Positions 17,370 through 27,013 of a stretch of 49,107 nt of DNA are shown here, in pieces. Both the position numbers and the translations under genes were made by a program. The first letter of the stretch is position 1. Every line of letters begins with the position of its first letter. Under the pieces are notes generated by a model. It ran no database searches. It was not told the DNA's origin and saw only the letters and a program-made list of their open reading frames with translations. This DNA comes from Edaphobacter sp. (GTDB taxonomy: Bacteria > Acidobacteriota > Terriglobia > Terriglobales > Acidobacteriaceae), in assembly GCA_025462645.1 (NCBI GenBank), contig JAOAPB010000008.1:1-49107 (forward strand). Direction: 5' to 3'.

Positions 17370-19919
17370 ATGTCTATACGGTGCACAGAAAAGGACCCAC
17401 TCCTGAAGGAGAGCCATGCGCGGCAACAGATGAGCAGAATGAATGAGATAGAGCACTCGGATCTTCTGTCAACTCTTGTCGTCCGGAGTACTTCAACGCC
17501 CAGGCTCGACATTCCGTTTGTCGATATATCGAAAAAGGCCTTCGTTGGTAGCGCCAGCAAACCAGACCTTCTTGTGTTTTCCCACTTGCGATGGCATTTC
17601 GTGACGCAAAGACCCCAACATCTTCTCCGTCGTGCAGCGCAATCGCGACACGTTTACTTTTGGGAGGAGCCTTGCCTCCACACCCTTACAGATGCTGCAA
17701 CATCGTATCCACCTGTCAACGGCAAACTCGAGTTCCTTTCCGCGGGAGACAATCTCAACGTAACGGTTATTCGACCTCACTTCAGAGAAGGTGAGGACAT
17801 CATTGAGGGCCAGCGAGCCTTGCTCGACCAGTTTCTTGTTAGTAGGAGCGTGGAGCATTTCGACAGCTGGTACTACACCCCAATGGCACTAAATTTCAGT
17901 GTTCATCTTCGCCCCAATGTCACAATCTATGACTGCATGGACGAACTCTCCGCGTTTCTCGGGGCTTCCCCGCAGCTCATCGAGAAAGAAAGAGAGCTTT
18001 TTCGCATAGCGGATGTTGTCTTCACAGGCGGTCAGTCGATCTATGAGGCAAAGCGATCTCAGCATCCGAACGTACATGTCTTCCCAAGTTCTATCGATGT
18101 TTCGCACTTTGCGCAGGCTCTCACAATAGAAGCCGATCCCCCCGATCAGGCTGGAATTTCTCATCCACGCGCAGGTTTCTTCGGTGTACTGGACGAGCGC
18201 TTTGACGTAGCGCTTATCTCAAAACTCGCAGCCACACGCCCAAATGTTCACTTCATCTTCTTGGGTCCAATAGTGAAGATCGATCCAGCGAACCTTCCAC
18301 ATGCGGCAAACGTCCATTACCTCGGATTGAAGTCGTACGACGAGTTGCCATCCTATCTAGCTGGATGGGATGTGGCATTGCTGCCATTTGCGATGAATGA
18401 TTCGACGCGCTTCATCTCCCCAACGAAAACTCCCGAGTACCTTGCCGCTGGTAAGCGTGTCGTGTCCACACCTATTCAAGATGTCGTGACCGCATACGGA
18501 AAGCCTGGACTCGTCGAGATTGCGGTAAGCGCCTCAGACTTCGCAACTGCTATCGATCGTGCAATTGCCGCAGACCACGACCCGGAGTGGGCTGAACGCG
18601 TCAGTGGAAGGCTTGCGAACTCCTCCTGGGACCGTACTTGGGCCGCTATGTGCGCCGAGATAGAGTCTGTGCGCGACCGTCGGAAGACTGCTGCACGTAG
18701 AAGACTTTCTGCGGACTCTTCTCCAAAGCAGTTTTCACACGTCTCAGCCAACTATTACGATTACCTCGTCGTTGGCGCAGGTTTTGCGGGTTCTGTTGTA
18801 GCTGAGCGTCTTGCATCGCAGTCCGGCAAACGGGTGTTGGTCATCGACAAGCGTTCGCACGTTGCGGGAAACGCATACGACTGTGAAAATGAGTACGGTA
18901 TTCTTATTCACCGTTACGGTCCGCATATCTTTCACACATCATCGCAAAAGGTTGTGGACTACTTGTCGCAGTTTACTGAGTGGCGTCCGTATGAGCATCG
19001 TGTTCTCGCACAGGTGGATGGCAAGCTATTGCCGATACCAATCAACTTAGATACCATCAATCGCCTCTACGGACTGGAACTCGACTTCGCTGGCATGGAG
19101 CAGTTTCTCGCCGAGCGTATCGAAGCACCTGCCGAAATCCATACGTCTGAAGACATTGTGGTTTCCCGTGTAGGCCGCGAGCTCTACGAAAAGTTCTTTC
19201 GCAACTATACCCGGAAGCAGTGGGGGCTTGATCCTTCAGAGCTTGACGCTTCAGTGACAGGCCGCATTCCTGTCCGTTTTAATCGTGATGACCGCTACTT
19301 CTCTGATAGCTTTCAGGCCATGCCGCTAGAGGGCTACACCCGCATGTTTGAGCGTATGTTGTCGCACCCGAACATCTCGCTCATGCTGTCCACGGATTAT
19401 CGGAATCTTGTGGGCAGATATCCGGATGCAAAAATTGTCTATACCGGTCCCATTGACGAATTCTTCGATTATCGTTTCGGCCCGCTTCCGTATCGTTCGC
19501 TTCGCTTCGAGCATAAGACGCACGATCAAACCAGATTTCAGCCCGGGGCAGTGGTGAACTATCCCAACGATCATGCCTACACCCGCATCACTGAATTCAA
19601 GTATCTTACCGGCCAGCAGCATGAGAAGACGAGCATCGTATACGAATACCCATCTGAAGAGGGAGAGCCGTATTACCCAATCCCAAGGAAGGAAAGCGCT
19701 GAACTATTTGAGCGGTATCGCGCCCTGGCCGCATCTACGACGGGCGTTTACTTCTGCGGCCGACTTGCAAACTACCGCTACTTCAACATGGATCAGGTTG
19801 TGGCGCAAGCGCTTCATCTCTACCGCAATATCGTCGAAGATGAAGGGTTTGCGACAAGATCGGCAACACGTGCGATAACGCTTCTTAAGGTCGATAGTCC
19901 GACCGTCCAGGCAGTTTAA
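17370..19919 (+). CDS. glf: Glycosyltransferase fused to UDP-galactopyranose mutase
   Basis: An 849-residue two-enzyme fusion. Residues ~68-445 form a GT4-like glycosyltransferase (DLLVFSHLRWHFVTQRPQHL opening; FISPTKTPEYLAAGKRVVST near the donor site). Residues ~462-849 form a complete UDP-galactopyranose mutase: FAD-binding VVGAGFAGSVVAE, HRYGPHIFHTSS, RKQWGLDPSEL, and the C-terminal NYRYFNMDQVVAQAL. The mutase interconverts UDP-Galp and UDP-Galf, so the fused transferase may use the product directly; that is inference. AGAGG lies 6 nt before the ATG. Codon use is more A/T-rich than in neighbouring operons, hinting at transfer of the 15.8-22 kb block. A short imperfect hairpin follows the stop (19923-19949) without a clear T-run. 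Confidence 0.9.
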   Translation: MSIRCTEKDPLLKESHARQQMSRMNEIEHSDLLSTLVVRSTSTPRLDIPFVDISKKAFVGSASKPDLLVFSHLRWHFVTQRPQHLLRRAAQSRHVYFWEEPCLHTLTDAATSYPPVNGKLEFLSAGDNLNVTVIRPHFREGEDIIEGQRALLDQFLVSRSVEHFDSWYYTPMALNFSVHLRPNVTIYDCMDELSAFLGASPQLIEKERELFRIADVVFTGGQSIYEAKRSQHPNVHVFPSSIDVSHFAQALTIEADPPDQAGISHPRAGFFGVLDERFDVALISKLAATRPNVHFIFLGPIVKIDPANLPHAANVHYLGLKSYDELPSYLAGWDVALLPFAMNDSTRFISPTKTPEYLAAGKRVVSTPIQDVVTAYGKPGLVEIAVSASDFATAIDRAIAADHDPEWAERVSGRLANSSWDRTWAAMCAEIESVRDRRKTAARRRLSADSSPKQFSHVSANYYDYLVVGAGFAGSVVAERLASQSGKRVLVIDKRSHVAGNAYDCENEYGILIHRYGPHIFHTSSQKVVDYLSQFTEWRPYEHRVLAQVDGKLLPIPINLDTINRLYGLELDFAGMEQFLAERIEAPAEIHTSEDIVVSRVGRELYEKFFRNYTRKQWGLDPSELDASVTGRIPVRFNRDDRYFSDSFQAMPLEGYTRMFERMLSHPNISLMLSTDYRNLVGRYPDAKIVYTGPIDEFFDYRFGPLPYRSLRFEHKTHDQTRFQPGAVVNYPNDHAYTRITEFKYLTGQQHEKTSIVYEYPSEEGEPYYPIPRKESAELFERYRALAASTTGVYFCGRLANYRYFNMDQVVAQALHLYRNIVEDEGFATRSATRAITLLKVDSPTVQAV

Positions 19920-20087
19920 TGAAGTTACTTCGTGTATGAAGAAGTAGCTAAGCTAAAAGGAATATTCGACCACGAATTATCCGGGGATACTATTCCGAAT
20001 GGCTTTGCATCATACTTTCCCGTTTCAGACGCAGGCGGTTAGCAATAGGCCTCATGCCCGACACTGTAGCAAAGGCTCACTATAAAG

Positions 20088-21965
20088 CTAGTGCTGAAGC
20101 TCCATGAGGCGTTTTCGCCAGAGCAAAACCCAAGGATCACTATCATCCAAGGTGGACCCGCTGGTAGCGAGAGCAACGTCATCCAAGGGTATCTTTGGCG
20201 TTCGGTTGGCGTAGAGTAGTCCGTTTGCCTCCTGGTACGTGTCGGTTAACTGCGTGTAACAAAACCCTGCTAGCGCGGGCAATGGACGAATGGCTTGCAA
20301 TAGTGAAGTGTAGCGCTCTAATAGCTCTTCAGGAGTTCGGCAACTGCTATAGCCCCATGTCGGGTCATCTGGTCGACGTAATGCGATACCCCCGAACTCG
20401 GTCAACACAATCGGTTGTTGTCCGAACTCCTTCTCTCCTACTCGCAGCATGCGTCCTCCCGGACGCTCGAACTCAAAGAGGCGCCTCTCCACTTCATCGA
20501 CTCCGTATCGTTTGGCCATACGGGCCGGCTGATCGTCGTAATCGTGAATCCCGATGATGTCGGTCGCCACGCTCTCCCATCCATCGTTCCCGATCACGGG
20601 TCGTGTTGTATCAAGAGTCTTCGTGAGATGGTACAGTGCCTGCACGTAGTGCCGCTGAGCAGGGCTGTCTGGCAGATCGGGCACGCCCCAGCTTTCATTG
20701 AATGGAATCCACGACACGATGCATGGATGGCTCCAATCTCGCTTCAACACTTCAATCCACTCCCGAGTTAGCCGTTCCACCGAACGTTCTGTATATCGAT
20801 AGGCGCTTGGCATCTCTTCCCAGACGAGGAGCCCGAGATGATCTGCCCAATAGAGAAATCGTGGGTCTTCGATCTTCTGATGTTTTCGAACACCGTTGAA
20901 GCCCATTGCCTTGACTAGGAGAATGTCCCGCACAAATGCATCGTTGTTCGGGGCAGTTTGTCCGCTCTCCTCCCAATAACCCTGATCGAGCACCAGACGC
21001 AGTGGCCAGGGCCGTCCGTTCAGGATAAATCGATCTCCCTGGATCGTGATCGAGCGCAGTGCGGCGTAGCTCTTCACCGCATCGAGCACAAGTCCAGCCT
21101 GATCCAACAACTCCAGATCGATATCCATAATCGTGGGTTTGACGGGACTCCAGAGAAGATCATTGCGAAAGTCATCGATTCCCGGATCCGAAAGCTCGAT
21201 GGATCGATGGATCTCGCCCGCAGAGAGAGAGCTCGCTGCGAGCGCCCCAGCTACGAACGAATAGGTATCTTTTACTAGGACTTGATCGCCACTTCGCATC
21301 TCGACGCTCAGACGTGCTCCCTCCGAAATGGCTCCATTGATGTGAACCTCCAACCCGATCTCCCATCTTTCCAAATTGGAGGTCCATCGCACCGACTCTA
21401 CAAAAGTTATGGGCACGACTTCCATCCATACTGTCTGCCATATTCCAGTGGTGCGTGGATACCAGATGGAATGTGGCTCGAGCTTCCAATCCTGTTTTCC
21501 ACGGGGCTTCTCCAGATCTAACGGATCGTCTTCAGCGCGCACAACAATTTCCTGGGGTCCGTCCATCGTAAGCACGCGGGTGATTTCGATGGAAAAGGGG
21601 GTGTATCCGCCTTCATGCCGACAGACCTCGATTCCGTTCACCCATACCTTGGCTGCGTAATCCACCGCCGCAAAGTGGAGTATCAGTCTCTCGCCCTCTT
21701 TCAAAGTTGGGCGCTCGAAGCTCCGTCGGTACCAGACAACGCAGTAAAAATCGGTGTCCCCAATCCCACTTGCAGGAGTCTCCGGGGCGAAGGGTACCAG
21801 GATGGTAGCGTTCCAATCTACCTGTTCAGGTCCGGTTAGCTCCGCTGTTCGGTCGATCGAAAAATCCCAATGTCCGTCGAGCCCGATCCATTCAGCGCGC
21901 TGAAGCTGCGGCCGTGGATAGTCGGGAAAGCTACCTCGCAATCCATTCTCTGGGAATAAATCCAT
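20088..21965 (-). CDS. GH2 family glycosidase (beta-galactosidase/beta-glucuronidase-like)
   Basis: A 625-residue family 2 glycoside hydrolase. Domain order: jelly-roll sugar-binding domain (about 20-190; WVNGIEVCRHEGGYTPFSIE), Ig-like domain (about 195-300), and TIM barrel (about 305-600). The acid/base is Glu ~424 in SWIPFNESWGVPDLP, and the nucleophile is Glu ~523 in PIVLTEFGGIALR, both in standard GH2 settings. There is no signal peptide, so it should be intracellular. GGAG precedes the ATG by 5 nt. It converges on the glycosyltransferase-mutase fusion (168 nt apart), and with the GH1-like gene frames that fusion, suggesting one carbohydrate locus. Substrate specificity cannot be read from sequence. 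Confidence 0.9.
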   Translation of the reverse strand: MDLFPENGLRGSFPDYPRPQLQRAEWIGLDGHWDFSIDRTAELTGPEQVDWNATILVPFAPETPASGIGDTDFYCVVWYRRSFERPTLKEGERLILHFAAVDYAAKVWVNGIEVCRHEGGYTPFSIEITRVLTMDGPQEIVVRAEDDPLDLEKPRGKQDWKLEPHSIWYPRTTGIWQTVWMEVVPITFVESVRWTSNLERWEIGLEVHINGAISEGARLSVEMRSGDQVLVKDTYSFVAGALAASSLSAGEIHRSIELSDPGIDDFRNDLLWSPVKPTIMDIDLELLDQAGLVLDAVKSYAALRSITIQGDRFILNGRPWPLRLVLDQGYWEESGQTAPNNDAFVRDILLVKAMGFNGVRKHQKIEDPRFLYWADHLGLLVWEEMPSAYRYTERSVERLTREWIEVLKRDWSHPCIVSWIPFNESWGVPDLPDSPAQRHYVQALYHLTKTLDTTRPVIGNDGWESVATDIIGIHDYDDQPARMAKRYGVDEVERRLFEFERPGGRMLRVGEKEFGQQPIVLTEFGGIALRRPDDPTWGYSSCRTPEELLERYTSLLQAIRPLPALAGFCYTQLTDTYQEANGLLYANRTPKIPLDDVALATSGSTLDDSDPWVLLWRKRLMELQH

Positions 21966-22385
21966 TAAATCTCCATGTAACGCTAATCTGCGCCAAACAC
22001 GAGAGCGTAGGCCACAAGCCGCCTAATCGCTGGGAAATTTTTCGGCAGGAGGCCACCATAAGAAGAGATACAGGAGCGCATCCTTCTAGGATGCATGCAC
22101 ATGAAGTTATGCGGCTCCGGAGCTTTGACAAATCTGTTCTGTTTGAGCATCGGTCATGCGCCGGACCCTGTCTCATAAGTCTGGGTATTCGAAAGATGGA
22201 GCAGTGCTCGACTAGGAGTTTGCCTCGCGACGACGCGAAGTATGACAATAGATACCGTCTTCGGTCGTTGCTCTGAGGAAGATGAGCAGTGCCTATCGCC
22301 ACAGAGCCATCGACAGGTCTACCCGCAAGTGCACGGAAGTGCTAAAACGTGATGGAACTATGCGTGCATCGTGTCTCGGGTCTCT
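21966..22385. other. Intergenic stretch without a supported gene
   Basis: About 420 nt upstream of the GH2 gene and downstream of the PLP dehydratase gene. Frames on both strands are short and without ribosome binding sites. A small perfect hairpin, GCATCC/GGATGC, sits at about 22079-22095. Nothing else stands out; the GH2 promoter should lie in the left part. Confidence 0.4.
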
Positions 22386-23408
22386 TTAGCCAGCCGCCAG
22401 CTCGCTCTCCAGCCGTTCCCGGAGCGCCGGTTCGAGATTACCCCCACTCAATACCACCGCCACCTTCTTTACCTTGGGTAACTCATGTGCATGGAACAGA
22501 GCCGCCGCCAGTGTGACCGCCCCGCTGGGCTCCGGGATAAGTTTCGTAGCTGCTAGCATTACCCTCATCGCCGAGAGGATCTCCTCCTCGCTCACCGTCA
22601 CAATCCCATCGACAAATCGAAGCACATGTTCGAAGTTCAGCGTGCCCAGGCTCTGCGTACGTAATCCATCGCCAATCGTTCGCGTTGTCTTGCTCGCCGG
22701 CCACTCCACCAGCGTCCTCGTTTCAAAGCTCTCCTTGGCGTCGGCCGCTAGCTCTGGCTCCGCGCCCCAGACCCGCACATCGGGCTTCGCCAGGCCAGCT
22801 TGCGCAGCCAGTTTTACTGCCGTGGCGATGCCACTTAGCAACCCGCCCCCGCTCACTGGCGAGATCACCAGATCCACTCCCGGCAGCTGCTCCACAATCT
22901 CCAGCCCGCACGTCCCCTGCCCGGCGATAATCTCCGGCGCGTCATACGGTGGAATCATTGCATACCCAAACTCCGTCACCAACTCCTCCGCCCTCAGCTT
23001 TCGCTCGAGCGAAGCTGGCCCCACCTCGACAATCTCCGCGCCCAGTGCCCGCGTCGCCGCCTTCTTGATTTCGGGAGCATTGTTCGGCATCACGATCACC
23101 GCCTTGGCTCCGAGCGCCCGCGCCGCATAGGCTACCCCCTGTGCATGGTTCCCGCTTGAATATGTAATCACCCCACGCTTCAGTGCCTCAGGCGATAACT
23201 GCGCCACCATGTTATACGCGCCGCGCAGCTTGAAGCTCCCAATCGGCTGTTCACTCTCCGCCTTGATGTAAAGATCGAACTCCGGCTCCGCAACCTTCAG
23301 CATCCGCAGTCTTGCGCGTTCCATCCGGTACAGCGGAGTCCTTACTGCCACTCCTGCAATCCGTTCCTTAGCCGCCCGCACTTCATCCAATGTCACAAAA
23401 TCGCTCAT
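22386..23408 (-). CDS. PLP-dependent threonine/serine dehydratase family protein
   Basis: A 340-residue fold-type II PLP enzyme. The Schiff-base Lys is Lys60 in QPIGSFKLRGAYN, the Asn-containing loop is YSSGNHAQGVAYAA, and the phosphate-binding Gly loop is SPVSGGGLLSG. These fit threonine/serine dehydratases that deaminate Thr or Ser to 2-oxo acids. It lacks the C-terminal ACT-like regulatory domain of biosynthetic IlvA, so it is of the short catabolic or serine-racemase-like kind. The start at 23408 is favoured by AGGAG with a 4-nt spacer; a TTG four codons earlier overlaps the upstream stop. Only 8 nt separate it from the alpha/beta hydrolase gene, so they are probably cotranscribed. Confidence 0.88.
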   Translation of the reverse strand: MSDFVTLDEVRAAKERIAGVAVRTPLYRMERARLRMLKVAEPEFDLYIKAESEQPIGSFKLRGAYNMVAQLSPEALKRGVITYSSGNHAQGVAYAARALGAKAVIVMPNNAPEIKKAATRALGAEIVEVGPASLERKLRAEELVTEFGYAMIPPYDAPEIIAGQGTCGLEIVEQLPGVDLVISPVSGGGLLSGIATAVKLAAQAGLAKPDVRVWGAEPELAADAKESFETRTLVEWPASKTTRTIGDGLRTQSLGTLNFEHVLRFVDGIVTVSEEEILSAMRVMLAATKLIPEPSGAVTLAAALFHAHELPKVKKVAVVLSGGNLEPALRERLESELAAG

Positions 23409-23416
23409 CTGTCTCC

Positions 23417-24556
23417 TCAACCTTGCTCGACTGCCTGCATAATCAGCGCAAAAAAGTGAACCAGTCTCAACTCATCCCATGTTCCCGGCTTCGCACCATC
23501 GAGATCCAGATGGGATAGTACTGGACTAACCAGCATCGCATGCAACGTGGTATCCGGCAGCTCCTTCGCCATCCACAGCGTCTCTGCTGCTGGAATAATG
23601 TTATCCGCCTCGCCGTGCAGCAGGTACACGGGAGTCGTCATCGACTTCAGTATCCCATGCGGCGACAGACCGTCCATCTCCTTACGACGCAGCCGCTCTG
23701 CCGCTGCAAGCCTGGCCCGTGTCTGCGGAGAGTTCGTGTCCATCAGTGCTACCGCCTCGGCCCGTTGCACCACGGTCGCCTGATTCATCGCCGCCAGCTC
23801 CGCCGCCTTATTTTCGTAGAGATGCTCCCGCAGAACCGTCCTCACCGCAGCAACATCTCTCGCCTGCACAAAGTCGTCCAGATGCTCGTACTCCAGCACC
23901 AGTGCTCCATACTCATGCGGAGACAGTACCTCCACCGTGCCGTCGGGCCGCTGTTCACGTCCGGTCAGGTAATACTGCGTCACATGGCTCATCTCATCCT
24001 GCGAGCCGACGGCAAGCACAAATTTGAAGCTGGGCTGATATATCGGATCAGCCGCCGCCACCAGTGCCAGTCCTCCGGAGAAGCTCAGCCCCATCACTCC
24101 CACAGGGCCGCCCGACCGCTTCGCAAACCACTGCGCGGACTCTTCGATGGTCCTCACCGACCCCGCATCGATGTGATAGTCCTTGATATCTGGTAGCTCC
24201 GGTGTCAGCACTTGCAAGCCACAGCTCGCCATCGCTGCGGCGAAGCTTATCAGCCGCGGCTCGTCGATGCCAAGGTGATGTACTCCATGCAACACCATCA
24301 GCGCCGGAGCATGAGCCTTCCTTGCGGGAAGATACATGCGCGCCTGCACCACTCCGCCAGCAGCAGGGAACTCGATATCCTTCCTCTCGACAGGCTCTTC
24401 GACGACAGCTTTCAGCACCCTCGGAACAGGTTGTCCGCTCACCAGGTCCAAAATGGCAATCGCCTGCAGATGGGCCCGCACAGACGGCCACGCCGCTATC
24501 CCCACCAACATCACTCCGGCGGCAGTCGTCGCTGCCGTGATCTTCCTCCAGTTCAA
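23417..24556 (-). CDS. Alpha/beta hydrolase, dienelactone-hydrolase-like, membrane-anchored
   Basis: A 379-residue protein with an N-terminal hydrophobic segment (ITAATTAAGVMLVGIAAW, about 5-23) that may be a signal anchor, followed by an alpha/beta hydrolase fold. The oxyanion region is LMVLHGVHHLG, the nucleophile elbow is GVMGLSFSGGLAL (Ser at about residue 170), and late motifs are PVYLLHGEADNIIPA (acid Asp) and SPVLSHLDLDG (catalytic His). The catalytic triad therefore looks complete. Substrate unknown. The start is TTG with GGGGTG about 8 nt upstream. It lies 62 nt downstream of the patatin-Omp85 gene on the same strand and just ahead of the dehydratase. Confidence 0.8.
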   Translation of the reverse strand: MNWRKITAATTAAGVMLVGIAAWPSVRAHLQAIAILDLVSGQPVPRVLKAVVEEPVERKDIEFPAAGGVVQARMYLPARKAHAPALMVLHGVHHLGIDEPRLISFAAAMASCGLQVLTPELPDIKDYHIDAGSVRTIEESAQWFAKRSGGPVGVMGLSFSGGLALVAAADPIYQPSFKFVLAVGSQDEMSHVTQYYLTGREQRPDGTVEVLSPHEYGALVLEYEHLDDFVQARDVAAVRTVLREHLYENKAAELAAMNQATVVQRAEAVALMDTNSPQTRARLAAAERLRRKEMDGLSPHGILKSMTTPVYLLHGEADNIIPAAETLWMAKELPDTTLHAMLVSPVLSHLDLDGAKPGTWDELRLVHFFALIMQAVEQG

Positions 24557-24618
24557 ACCGTTTCACCCCGCAGCCTTTTAATCTCCACACATCGACGGTG
24601 CAGTCCGTACCCTCTCGA

Positions 24619-26829
24619 CTAAAACACCCGTCCCAGCCCAAAGTACCACTTCCTGTGGCCGCTATCTCCGATGCTGGCCCCACCATAGATCGGCCCAATC
24701 AGCGTCTTTAACACCACCGCTGCGGCGAAGTCATTTGGCAGTGAAGGCGTTCCTGTCCCTCCGCCCCACATCTTCCCGATCTCATAGAATCCGCCTGCAT
24801 ACAGTGCATCGCCGACCACGGGGTTTAGCCTCGTCAACTGATACAGGAAACCTGGCCGCGCCATAAAGTAATCACTCCCCAGAAGTTCACCCCGACCATA
24901 GGCGCTGAGCCGTAACGGCCCACCTAGTGTGAACCCGGCCAGTCCCAGGCCATCCGCGCCAAAGCTGGTTCCGCCTTCAACCGTCCCGAAGACGATCCCG
25001 CGGTTGCCCACCGGAATGAAGTGCGAAAGCGTAGAAGACCACTGCGAGTACCCTCCGGAGCCATTCGGTCGCTGCGTCGAATACGTAAGCTTCGTCTGGA
25101 GCTCGGTCCCCCTGGTAGGCACCATCACGCTATCCTGCCCCAGGTATTGAAAGCGTAGGTTGGTCACCAGTGGAGTGATGTGGAATGCCTCCGCAATCGG
25201 CGACCCGATTCGCAGATCCTCGCCGTACCATTGATAGTCCTCACCCGCGCGGAGCTCCGCCTTCGAGCTGAATCGGTAGCCGACATCCGCGCCCAGGCCG
25301 TTCCTGTTCTCCGTGTACTGCGCCAGCTGCTGACTCCCGGAGTAGAACGACGCTATCGTATGCACGTAGTACAGACGCGGCGCCACGAAGAACCGCGTCG
25401 TTGCGGTCAGCGGCTTATACAACTCCCCTACAGCACCCGCCAGCTGTCCTATCGAGGCGTCAATCCGCAGCTCTGACCCCGGGCCAGCCAGATCGAAGAA
25501 CGTCGCTCGTCCCCCGAAGCCAAGCTGAATATTATTCGAGTCGTTCGAGGAGATCGTCAGCCCGACATTCAGGAACGGTGGCCCATAGTTCTTCAACCGC
25601 GGTCGAACCAGCAGCCCGGTCTTGCCGTCACTGACTTTCAGGTTATAACTGATGCTCGAGTACATTCCGGTCCCCTGTAGATCGGCAATCGTCGCCTCTA
25701 ACTTGTCCGGGTCTACCGGCTTGCCAATGTACTTGTGAAACTGCGACTCCACCTCAGCCTGCGAGGCGCCCTTCATTCCGTACACATCAACAAACTGCGG
25801 CACCGGAACCGTGGTCTTGCGCCTCTCATCCCGCTGAGCTACATAAGCCTCCCAATCAGCATCACTCACGGCATACTTCTCCAGCGCCCCCGCCTGACTC
25901 TCCGCCGCCTTCTCACCCTCCGGAATAATCTCCGCGCTCTTCATGAAGTCGCTCGCGCCGAACTCGCTCACATCCGCCTTCAGCAGAATGTTGGCGTCCT
26001 TCATGTTCCGCTGTTCGTTCGCAGCCACCATAATCGCGACGTTCCTACCCGCCACCCCAACCAGCGAGCTTAGGCTTGACGATTCCAGCTTCCCCGTATC
26101 CAGATACACCGCAATCACGATCTCCGCGCCCATCGCCCGAGCCACATCGACCGGCAGATTGTTCACCGCACCGCCATCCGAGTAGATCTCGTTGCCATGC
26201 ATCACCGGTGCGAACACCCCCGGTATCGACATCGTCGATCGCAGCGCCTGTGCCAGCGATCCATCCTTGAACACATGCTCTTTCCCCGATATCAGCTCTG
26301 TCGCAACGCATCGGAAGGGAATCGGCAGATCGTCGAAGCTCTTCAGGTCGTAGTACGGCAACACGGTGCGGTCGAACAGCAGCCCGACAGCCGAACCCGA
26401 GTTCAGGCCGTTCGGCACGCTGAGCCCCTTCTTCCATCCAAACTCCAGCCGATTCGGATACGCCACACGGTCTTCCTTTCGCCGATAGCTCAGTGCCGGA
26501 AAGGGGATCTGTCCATTCAGTACGATCGACCACTCGATCTTGTCGACAAACTGCTTGATGTCATCGGGACTGTTTCCCGCCGCATACAGCCCACCCACGA
26601 GCCCGCCCATGCTGGTCCCGGCCACATAATCCACCGGAATATGGTGTGCCTCCAGCCACTCGATCACACCAATATGCGCAAAGCCGAGCGCTCCACCGCC
26701 CTCGAACACCAGCCCAACCTTTGGTCTCGTTGGCTTCACCTCCGGCTGTTGCGAAACCGCCGCCGATCCAAAAATCCCAGCCGAGCCAACCAAAGCCAGA
26801 GCGACGCGTCGGCAAAATGCAAATTTCAA
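24619..26829 (-). CDS. Patatin-like phospholipase with POTRA and Omp85 barrel (type Vd autotransporter-like)
   Basis: A 736-residue protein combining a signal peptide (to about residue 26), a patatin lipase domain (~36-235), a POTRA domain (~343-412) and a C-terminal Omp85/BamA-type barrel (~413-736). Catalytic features are present: oxyanion motif EGGGALGFAHIGV, Ser73 in VAGTSMGGLVGG, and the dyad Asp near residue 218 in IYSDGGAVNNLPVDVARA. The last residues WYFGLGRVF end in Phe, as outer-membrane barrels do. The layout matches PlpD-type (type Vd) proteins, where the barrel anchors or exports the lipase. TTG start with GAGG 5 nt upstream. First gene of a likely three-gene minus-strand transcript. 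Confidence 0.9.
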   Translation of the reverse strand: MKFAFCRRVALALVGSAGIFGSAAVSQQPEVKPTRPKVGLVFEGGGALGFAHIGVIEWLEAHHIPVDYVAGTSMGGLVGGLYAAGNSPDDIKQFVDKIEWSIVLNGQIPFPALSYRRKEDRVAYPNRLEFGWKKGLSVPNGLNSGSAVGLLFDRTVLPYYDLKSFDDLPIPFRCVATELISGKEHVFKDGSLAQALRSTMSIPGVFAPVMHGNEIYSDGGAVNNLPVDVARAMGAEIVIAVYLDTGKLESSSLSSLVGVAGRNVAIMVAANEQRNMKDANILLKADVSEFGASDFMKSAEIIPEGEKAAESQAGALEKYAVSDADWEAYVAQRDERRKTTVPVPQFVDVYGMKGASQAEVESQFHKYIGKPVDPDKLEATIADLQGTGMYSSISYNLKVSDGKTGLLVRPRLKNYGPPFLNVGLTISSNDSNNIQLGFGGRATFFDLAGPGSELRIDASIGQLAGAVGELYKPLTATTRFFVAPRLYYVHTIASFYSGSQQLAQYTENRNGLGADVGYRFSSKAELRAGEDYQWYGEDLRIGSPIAEAFHITPLVTNLRFQYLGQDSVMVPTRGTELQTKLTYSTQRPNGSGGYSQWSSTLSHFIPVGNRGIVFGTVEGGTSFGADGLGLAGFTLGGPLRLSAYGRGELLGSDYFMARPGFLYQLTRLNPVVGDALYAGGFYEIGKMWGGGTGTPSLPNDFAAAVVLKTLIGPIYGGASIGDSGHRKWYFGLGRVF

Positions 26830-27013
26830 TATAACCTCACCTTGCTTGCAAAAGTGCAGTTGCCATTCTGTATCTTCTGGCTGTAGCCGCTTTTTGCCGG
26901 TAATCTTCCCTTAAACGTTGATATTACCCCGCTGGCTTACCTTCTTCAGCCGTATAGCAGCCGCCGTGCCTTAGTCGTCATCCCGCCGCTCCAGTATCAT
27001 CGGCTCATCCACT

